Shown here piece after piece: positions 9,101 to 15,859 of a DNA stretch of 15,859 nt. The stretch lies in assembly GCA_900557355.1 (NCBI GenBank), contig USSR01000079.1, positions 1 to 15,859 on the forward strand. Direction: 5' to 3'. The position numbers and the translations under genes are program-made. This stretch comes from an uncultured Bacteroides sp. (lineage in GTDB: Bacteria > Bacteroidota > Bacteroidia > Bacteroidales > Bacteroidaceae). A model generated the notes under the pieces. That model was not told the DNA's origin, did no database searches, and saw only the letters and a list, made by a program, of their open reading frames with translations. The first letter of the stretch is position 1, and each line of letters opens with the position of its first letter.

Positions 9101-9269
9101 TTTCCCGGATAAGTGGATTAAAAAAGCACGTCTTTCCAATTTGCGTGTGTATCTGCAAGCACAGAACGTTTTCACCCTGACTAATTATACGGGTGCCGAC
9201 CCTGAAGGACTGGGCTATCCATATCCTCAGCCTCGCACTTATACATTCGGTCTATCACTTGGTTTTTAA
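6186..9269 (+). CDS. SusC-like TonB-dependent outer membrane transporter
   Basis: A 1027-residue SusC/RagA-type receptor that imports oligosaccharides, here presumably fructo-oligosaccharides, across the outer membrane using TonB energy. A signal peptide (hydrophobic stretch to WGQ, cut near residue 27) is followed by a carboxypeptidase-regulatory-like beta-sandwich at about 28-103, a TonB box with the SusC signature MIDEVVVTGY at 105-114, the plug domain at about 115-240 (including LQGRVAGMNV, PLYVIDGV and AASAAIYG), and a long 22-strand-type barrel ending in TFGLSLGF with a terminal aromatic residue. The length is normal for the family. ATG 6198 (MKNKKLL) is an equally good start and gives a more typical signal peptide. 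It is the first gene of a likely four-gene operon, 24 nt before susD. The substrate is inferred only from the GH32 and GH91-like neighbours. Confidence 0.95.
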   Translation: MLSIMKNKKLLCSVCFLFTFMSVLWGQNITVKGNVTSKTDGQPIIGASVVQNDSKSTGTITDLDGNFTLSVPANASLAISYIGYKEVIIAAKPSLKIVMEEDAKMIDEVVVTGYMAEKKASLTGSVAVVKMKEVADIPTGNVMSGLQGRVAGMNVTTDGKPGGGNTDTKLRGITTINNSSPLYVIDGVQTHDNVASIISSNDVESIQVLKDAASAAIYGAQAANGVIIITTKRAKEGDVKVSFDMSLTAQTFAGGIDMLDAYQWGDVYWQAYKNTFGTYPNSVVYGNGEKAQLQEYYFDQNGVKIKSGNTDWAKEIFGTALMQNYNLSLSKGFKDGNVALTLNYMNQDGLCRNTDYERFNSRLASNFRFVDGKVRVGESISVNHWLEHLNPAGIEELVIAQHPAIPVYDENGGYAGGYVDILGDKPNPIRLTDNEANNRHKSWRIFGNVYLEVEPIKNLVLKSQFGLNYTTGFNSTFVPKWSEADRKVDVNELTVRQDNSVQWVWSNTANYSIDFGKNNISAVIGTEAKKENGEHLQGYGRGLVIEDLDYRYLDTVTEGKSVGNNASTYAMVSYFGKVNYAFDDKYLISGTVRRDASSRFGKGNNSAIFPSVSAGWRMSREKFMERTQNWLSDLKLRASWGINGNDQIDNNATYNLYYTNMSNGSYNFNGDGATVVPGVQKDRSGNNDLKWEETKQLNFGIDAAFFDNRLGLTLDYFQKKTTGMLIQKPYIGVIGEGGYKWYNAASMDNSGVEATFTWRDEIKDFKYDISFNISYYKNEITELPDVIKYTWGGGNGVDKTIVGQPYGSWMSYKADGVFKTKQEVYEYLSKYDVQIGAPGVGRIRYKDLNGDNVINTADMDWQGSDQPKFIGGLNIGASYKGFDLSAFFNGMIRDAWNNSKFYTDLFQGWTGNHSVRLMDAMHAWNDYEQTGVYNCDIPALTVVDNNVETRSSTFFIEDGSYVKLKTLTLGYTFPDKWIKKARLSNLRVYLQAQNVFTLTNYTGADPEGLGYPYPQPRTYTFGLSLGF

Positions 9270-9293
9270 TTTTTATCCTAAATACAGAACATT

Positions 9294-11051
9294 ATGAAAT
9301 TGAAATATATCTTTGCAGCAGGTGTTATGGCACTATTGGCAAGTTGCAATGAGAGCCGTTTTCTTGATATTAAACCACAGGGTACACTCAATGACGATTT
9401 GTTGGCATCGGCTGACGGTGTGGAACTCCTGGTAACTTCGGCTTACGCCGGATTGAAAGGTCCCAATCGTGAGATGCATTGGGTACCAATGACGAATTGG
9501 ACGTATGGCGAAGTACGTTCGGACAATGCTTATAAAGGCGGTGGCGGTGTAAATGACGGTGACTTTTGCACGCTGCTTGAAACCTTTAAAATAGATGCTA
9601 CATGGAGTAATGCCGACGAAAAATGGTTTCAACTCTATTGCTGTTTACAACGCTGTAACAGCGCATTGAGGGTAATGAACACGCTTGACGAGAACTCTTT
9701 GTCAATACTTAAAAGTCGTAAGGCTGAAATGAAGGTGATTCGTGCACACTTCTTCTTCGAACTGGTTCGCCTTTTCAAGCAAGTGCCTTATTTTGATGAA
9801 AATGTGGAAAATGATGACTATAAGTACATCCCCAACAACCAGTATACCCGTGAAGAACTTTTGGGTAAAATAGCACAGGAATTTCTCGATGCTGCCGACG
9901 ATTTGCCTGATACTCAATCTCAAGTAGGTCGTATCACAAAGAACATAGCCTATGCCTATGCCGCTAAAGCCATACTCTATCAGGCCTATCAACAAGATGA
10001 CAATAACCAAGTGGTTGCTATTGATAAGCAGTTGCTGGCTGAAGTGGTGACTCTTTGCGACAAAGTGGGTGCACAAGGAAAGACGTATGATCTTTTGAAT
10101 GATTTTCAGAAACTCGATCAATTGGAATATGAGAATGGAGTAGAGTCTGTGTTTGCCGTACAATATTCGATGGATGATGAAACCGATGGTGCCGGGAATA
10201 TAAACTGGAGTAATTTGCTCAACGCCCCTAAAGGTCCTTATGGTGGTGACGGATTTTTCTTGCCCAGCCAAAACTTAATCAATGCCTATAAGACAGATAC
10301 CTATGGATTGCCTTTGTTTGATACCTTCAACACCGATGACTATGGAATATACGAAGGAAGTGAACTCACTAATGTTGACGCAACTGTAGATCCTCGTTTG
10401 GATTTCGTAACCGGTCGTCCGGGTATTACTTGGAAAACATATACTGCCGAGCCTTGTAAAGCAAATTGGGTGCGTAACAGTGGCGAATATGGTTTCAACT
10501 GTACCAAACGCTTCTATATTTCTCCGGAGAGTGACGAGATGTTCCAAGGTTGGCCTTGGGGGGCTTCCCATCTCAATTGGCAGATTATCCGTTATGCCGA
10601 CGTGTTGTTGTGGAAGGCTGAAGCGCTGATAGAAATAGGTGAAGCTGCCGGACTGGAAGAAGCCCGCAAAATCATTAACCGTATTCGTCTGCGTGCCAAG
10701 AATAGCCCTTATGTAAAAGACTTTGAGGATTCAGAACAGAATGCGGCTAATTATCTGATCGGTGAATACCCTTCTGAAGGCTGGAATCAAGAATTAGCCC
10801 GCAAAGCACTACGTTGGGAACGTCGCATGGAGTTTGCTATGGAAGGAGATCGTTTCTTCGATCTGGTACGTTGGGGTGTTGCTGCGGAAACTATGAACAG
10901 TTACATTGGTGTGGAGCAAAACAAACGCGTTTATTATCGTGGTGCTCGCTTCGTCCGTGGCAGAGATGAATATTTGCCTATCCCCAATGCGCAATATAAT
11001 TTCTCTGAAGGTAATTATGTGCAGAACCCTGGATATGGTAAGTTTAACTAA
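9294..11051 (+). CDS. SusD/RagB-like nutrient-binding outer membrane lipoprotein
   Basis: A 585-residue SusD-family surface lipoprotein that caps the SusC barrel and binds the glycan. The lipobox LLASC puts the lipidated cysteine at residue 18, followed by NESRFLDIKPQG, the normal SusD start. The TPR-like helical part includes EMKVIRAHFFFELVRLF, which carries the usual R-A-x-x-F-F-x-L pattern, and RLRAKNSPY, and the C-terminal part has ALRWERRMEFAMEGDRFFDLVRWG, the typical SusD signature, ending EYLPIPNAQ. It starts 24 nt after susC and is followed 22 nt later by the first GH91-like gene, so the complex is probably encoded in a single transcript. Binding specificity cannot be read from sequence; fructan is inferred from context. 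Confidence 0.95.
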   Translation: MKLKYIFAAGVMALLASCNESRFLDIKPQGTLNDDLLASADGVELLVTSAYAGLKGPNREMHWVPMTNWTYGEVRSDNAYKGGGGVNDGDFCTLLETFKIDATWSNADEKWFQLYCCLQRCNSALRVMNTLDENSLSILKSRKAEMKVIRAHFFFELVRLFKQVPYFDENVENDDYKYIPNNQYTREELLGKIAQEFLDAADDLPDTQSQVGRITKNIAYAYAAKAILYQAYQQDDNNQVVAIDKQLLAEVVTLCDKVGAQGKTYDLLNDFQKLDQLEYENGVESVFAVQYSMDDETDGAGNINWSNLLNAPKGPYGGDGFFLPSQNLINAYKTDTYGLPLFDTFNTDDYGIYEGSELTNVDATVDPRLDFVTGRPGITWKTYTAEPCKANWVRNSGEYGFNCTKRFYISPESDEMFQGWPWGASHLNWQIIRYADVLLWKAEALIEIGEAAGLEEARKIINRIRLRAKNSPYVKDFEDSEQNAANYLIGEYPSEGWNQELARKALRWERRMEFAMEGDRFFDLVRWGVAAETMNSYIGVEQNKRVYYRGARFVRGRDEYLPIPNAQYNFSEGNYVQNPGYGKFN

Positions 11052-11073
11052 TATGAATTCCTTAAATATAGAT

Positions 11074-12204
11074 ATGATGAAACTAAAGAGATATTTAATT
11101 AGCACTTTCTGTCTGTGCTTGTTCACAGCTTGCGACGGTGATGATAACCTGTTATGTTATGGCACTCATACTGAAATCGAAGGTGATGTTACCACATTCG
11201 GAGCTATTGGTGATGGAAAGACAGATTGTTCGAAAGCCATTAATAGTGCAATTGCCTCCTTACCTTCCGAAGGGGGAGTGGTGGTTATTCCCGAAGGTGA
11301 TTTTGTACTTGATGCTCCCATTGTGATTAATAAGCACAATGTGACGATTAAAGGATTAAATCCCGGTATGCGCAGCAATATTGACGTGAATGGAATCAAC
11401 GATCTGCTGGGACCTGGTGGTGGAAGCAAACTAGTGGCCCGCAATGCCGAAGCAGCTATAAAAGTAGAAACAGACGTGAAGGGGTTAAAGATTATGAATC
11501 TGATGGTGTCGGGGGGGACGGAAGCCAAGAACATCGGCATACATTTTACAGGCACGAGCGATAATGGAATACTTTCTAATATTATTGGCATAAATCTGCA
11601 TACCGGCATCAAGATAGAACAGGCAAAGAATATGCAGATAGTCAACTGTTGGGTATGTGAACTTCCTAATAGTATCGAACTGATTGGTGGTGAGAATATG
11701 ATTATAAAGAATTGCCAATTAGGTGCACAGCCCACTGGCATAACCTGTAAAGCGCAGGGAGTGAACAAACTGTCATTCCTTAATAATCAGGTCTACCCTG
11801 ATGGACGTGAAAATTTAGTGCTTGATGATTGCAATAATAGTGTTATTGAAGGTAATAATTTCAAAAGCTACTATAATGGTATTCTTGTGTTGAGTGGCGA
11901 TAACAATCGGGTAAATAAGAACATCTTTTGGCTTACAGGAGCAGTTCAGAATCAAATGCTCGACCATGGCGATGATTTTGGTATAATCAATGTAAAAGGT
12001 AACAACAATACGTTTGTGTCCAACAGTTTATCATGTGAATGGGCTTATGCTGATGCTGTAGCTGTAAATGCCACTCAAGGAACAGGCAACGTGTTCAAGA
12101 ACTGCTTTATAGATAATTTGGAGAGCTATCGGGTATTCTTGGTGAACGCAGAAACTGAAGTCTCTAATTGTGTATCATCTGATAAGGTGAGCATAATAGA
12201 ATAA
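11074..12204 (+). CDS. GH91-like right-handed beta-helix surface lipoprotein
   Basis: A 376-residue predicted lipoprotein (lipobox LFTAC, Cys20, then DGDD, an acidic pattern typical of surface export in Bacteroidota). The body starts with the pectate-lyase-like entry DVTTFGAIGDGKTDCSKAI and continues as short repeated beta-helix coils. Its later part (DDFGIINVKGNNNTFVSNS, and SIEL after position 200) closely recalls inulin fructotransferase and difructose-anhydride III hydrolase (GH91) as I remember them. In that family the acids are Asp and Glu eleven residues apart. Here the aligned pair is Lys185 and Glu196, so normal GH91 catalysis is doubtful. ATG 11074 or 11077 is chosen: in-frame ATGs at 10906, inside susD, and 11053 would put extra polar residues before the signal peptide. 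It sits in the usual slot of a surface glycan-binding protein. Fold is confident, family likely, activity unknown. Confidence 0.72.
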   Translation: MMKLKRYLISTFCLCLFTACDGDDNLLCYGTHTEIEGDVTTFGAIGDGKTDCSKAINSAIASLPSEGGVVVIPEGDFVLDAPIVINKHNVTIKGLNPGMRSNIDVNGINDLLGPGGGSKLVARNAEAAIKVETDVKGLKIMNLMVSGGTEAKNIGIHFTGTSDNGILSNIIGINLHTGIKIEQAKNMQIVNCWVCELPNSIELIGGENMIIKNCQLGAQPTGITCKAQGVNKLSFLNNQVYPDGRENLVLDDCNNSVIEGNNFKSYYNGILVLSGDNNRVNKNIFWLTGAVQNQMLDHGDDFGIINVKGNNNTFVSNSLSCEWAYADAVAVNATQGTGNVFKNCFIDNLESYRVFLVNAETEVSNCVSSDKVSIIE

Positions 12205-12229
12205 TTTCCTCATCCTATACCATTATTAA

Positions 12230-14191
<1,962 letters not shown>

Positions 14192-14195
14192 ATAG

Positions 14196-14261
14196 GTAAC
14201 ATTTTTTCTATCTTCTGAAACAAAAGTGATAGGTGTAACTATCCGTTACGCCTATCTTTGC
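14196..14261 (+). promoter_or_regulatory. Promoter and candidate operators of second GH32 gene
   Basis: A perfect -7 element TATCTTTG lies at 14253-14260, followed by C. TGAAACA at 14216-14222 begins the 46-nt block shared with the susC and first GH32 promoters, and GTAACA (14196) fits the GNANCA found 20 nt upstream of each. No -33 TTTG is present. In addition, GATAGGTGTAAC (14228-14239) and GTTACGCCTATC (14245-14256) form a 12-bp dyad with one G-T mismatch and a 5-nt centre that runs into the -7 element. It could be an operator, or a weak terminator for the upstream operon, though only CTTTG follows it. Confidence 0.5.
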
Positions 14262-14316
14262 ATGGTAACAAATAGAAGACAATGAATATTAATAATTAAC
14301 TCTAATACCATCTGAC

Positions 14317-15859
14317 ATGAATGTATTATTCTCGTTTAAACAAGTACAGACCTTTTTGACAATTCTGGTTATGATGATTTTCTCATTTTCGGATGCTTCA
14401 GCCGATACTTCTTCTTTATTAATAAAAGATTTGGGTGAAGGACATTGCCTGGTACATATAAATACAAATCAACGTTATTTGCTTTTACCCGTAGAGGAGG
14501 TGATGCCTGATGTACGTGTCAGCATGATCGTTAATAATAAAGAGGTGAACGTTGCGGATGTTCGCCTGGCAGTGAACAGAGTGGACTATTTTGTTCCACT
14601 GGATCTTTCGGACTATGCAGGTAAAAACATATTATTGAAATTTAAATTAGGTTCGAATGATCCGATACGGGGTAAACTTTCCGCTGTTTGCTGCAAAGAA
14701 ATGAAATTGTCCGACACGTTCGATACGGGCAATCGTGAAAAGTTCCGTCCTACTTATCACTTCTCACCTCTTTATGGATGGATGAACGATCCCAATGGGA
14801 TGGTATATAAAGATGGTGAATATCACCTTTTCTACCAGCACAACCCTTATGGCTCCAAATGGGGCAATATGCATTGGGGACATGCAATCAGTAAAGACCT
14901 GATAAATTGGGAACATCGTCCCGATGCTATTACCCCTGATGCGCTTGGTACAATTTTCAGCGGTTCGGCCGTAGTAGATACTGATAATACTGCCGGATTC
15001 GGTGCGGGTGCTATTGTTGCAATTTATACGCAGAATAGTGATCGACAAGTACAAAGTATTGCGTATAGCACAGATAATGGACGTTCTTTTACAAAATATG
15101 AAAATAATCCGGTATTGACGTCTGATGCCCGTGATTTTCGCGATCCGAAAGTATTCTGGCATAAAGAGACTCAACGTTGGATTATGTTGTTGGCAGTAGG
15201 ACAGGAAATGCAAATTTTCTCTTCTTCCAATCTGAAAGACTGGGCCTTTGAAAGTAGTTTCGGTGAAGGACAAGGTGCACATGGCGGTGTTTGGGAATGT
15301 CCTGATTTATTTGAACTTCCAGTAGACGGCACGAACGAAAAGAAATGGGTATTGCTTTGTAATTTGAATCCCGGAGGTCCTTTCGGAGGAAGTGCCACCC
15401 AATACTTTGTCGGAACGTTCAACGGAAAAGAATTTGTAAACGAATCACCCTCTAAAACCAAATGGATGGACTGGGGGAAAGACCATTATGCTACCGTGAC
15501 TTGGAGCGATGCTCCCGACAACCGTCGCATCGCTATCGCATGGATGAGCAATTGGCAATATGCAAACGATGTTCCTACCTCTCAATACCGTAGTCCGAAC
15601 TCTGTTCCTCGCGATTTGAGCCTATTCACCGTAGATGGCGAAACTTATCTTCAGTCGGCTCCCTCTCCCGAACTGCTGAAACTGCGTGACATCTCCAAGA
15701 AACGCTCGTTCAAAGTGAACGGAACACGTACCATCAAAGACATGATTGCCGGCAATGAGGGTGCATACGAAATAGAACTGACTATCGAAAATCAACATGC
15801 GGATGTAATCGGCTTCCGTCTCTACAATGACAAAGGCGAAGAAGTGGATATGCAATATG
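14317..15859 (+). CDS. GH32 fructan hydrolase, 3' truncated by window edge
   Basis: The frame opens at ATG 14317 and has no stop before the right edge, so 514 residues are visible. It is a second GH32 enzyme, similar along its whole visible length to the one at 2938 and with the same order: signal peptide (cut after DASA, about residue 30), N-terminal beta-rich domain at about 30-135 (shared VDYFVPL and KEMKLSDTFDT patterns), then the propeller. WMNDPNG gives nucleophile Asp158, FRDP gives Asp276 and ECPD gives acid/base Glu327; the proline missing in the other copy is present. No lipobox is seen, so a periplasmic enzyme is likely. It lies 125 nt after the GH91-like gene and has its own promoter. 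The missing part should be the end of the C-terminal beta-sandwich. Confidence 0.93.
   Translation, partial: MNVLFSFKQVQTFLTILVMMIFSFSDASADTSSLLIKDLGEGHCLVHINTNQRYLLLPVEEVMPDVRVSMIVNNKEVNVADVRLAVNRVDYFVPLDLSDYAGKNILLKFKLGSNDPIRGKLSAVCCKEMKLSDTFDTGNREKFRPTYHFSPLYGWMNDPNGMVYKDGEYHLFYQHNPYGSKWGNMHWGHAISKDLINWEHRPDAITPDALGTIFSGSAVVDTDNTAGFGAGAIVAIYTQNSDRQVQSIAYSTDNGRSFTKYENNPVLTSDARDFRDPKVFWHKETQRWIMLLAVGQEMQIFSSSNLKDWAFESSFGEGQGAHGGVWECPDLFELPVDGTNEKKWVLLCNLNPGGPFGGSATQYFVGTFNGKEFVNESPSKTKWMDWGKDHYATVTWSDAPDNRRIAIAWMSNWQYANDVPTSQYRSPNSVPRDLSLFTVDGETYLQSAPSPELLKLRDISKKRSFKVNGTRTIKDMIAGNEGAYEIELTIENQHADVIGFRLYNDKGEEVDMQY

Noticed and set aside
9702..10271. 189-residue minus-strand open frame inside susD
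   Set aside because: No domain, promoter or start signal; it lies fully within a clear SusD gene.
10906..11073. Longer N-terminus for the first GH91-like protein
   Set aside because: It would overlap the end of susD by about 145 nt and bury the signal peptide and lipobox behind some 56 unrelated residues.

Overview
The window looks like part of a Bacteroides chromosome (Bacteroidota, human-gut type). The evidence is the adjacent SusC/SusD pair, lipoproteins with acidic residues just after the lipobox cysteine, promoters of the Bacteroides form (TTTG near -33, TAnnTTTG near -7) and few recognisable Shine-Dalgarno sequences. Species cannot be fixed from this sequence. I see no insertion sequence, integrase, tRNA, rRNA or CRISPR array.

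Left flank (1-2715): the cytosolic C-terminal part of a CPA2-type cation:proton antiporter, cut by the window edge, runs into an overlapping patatin-like phospholipase gene. A WYL-domain regulator converges on them from the other strand. These look like housekeeping genes next to a carbohydrate locus.

Fructan utilization locus (about 2820-15859): a GH32 fructan hydrolase (2938-4818, own promoter and terminator), an aldose-1-epimerase-like gene on the minus strand (5008-5880), then a likely operon of SusC transporter (6186-9269), SusD lipoprotein (9294-11051) and two paralogous beta-helix lipoproteins (11074-12204 and 12242-14191). A second GH32 gene starts at 14317 and runs off the right edge. 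The two GH32 enzymes, with the WMND, RDP and ECPD motifs, should cut beta-2,1 or beta-2,6 fructan. SusC/SusD should import the oligosaccharides. No fructokinase, inner-membrane fructose transporter or hybrid two-component sensor lies in the window; they may be further right.

The unusual part is the pair of beta-helix lipoproteins. They resemble GH91 inulin fructotransferase / difructose-anhydride hydrolase, a family not normally expected in the slot after SusD, where surface glycan-binding proteins usually sit. By an alignment made from memory, neither keeps the full catalytic Asp/Glu pair: the first has Lys185/Glu196, the second Asp185/Asp196. The second also carries an extra C-terminal domain of about 270 residues with a glutamine-amidotransferase-like look. 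They may be sugar-binding proteins built on a GH91 scaffold, enzymes with changed chemistry, or subunits that work together.

Regulation: the three fructan promoters (first GH32, susC, second GH32) share a phased layout. TGAAACA begins exactly 46 nt before the end of a TTTGC at the -7 element, and GNANCA lies 20 nt further upstream. The -33 element is poor in all three. This suggests one shared activator, probably not the neighbouring WYL protein, whose own promoter is of ordinary form.
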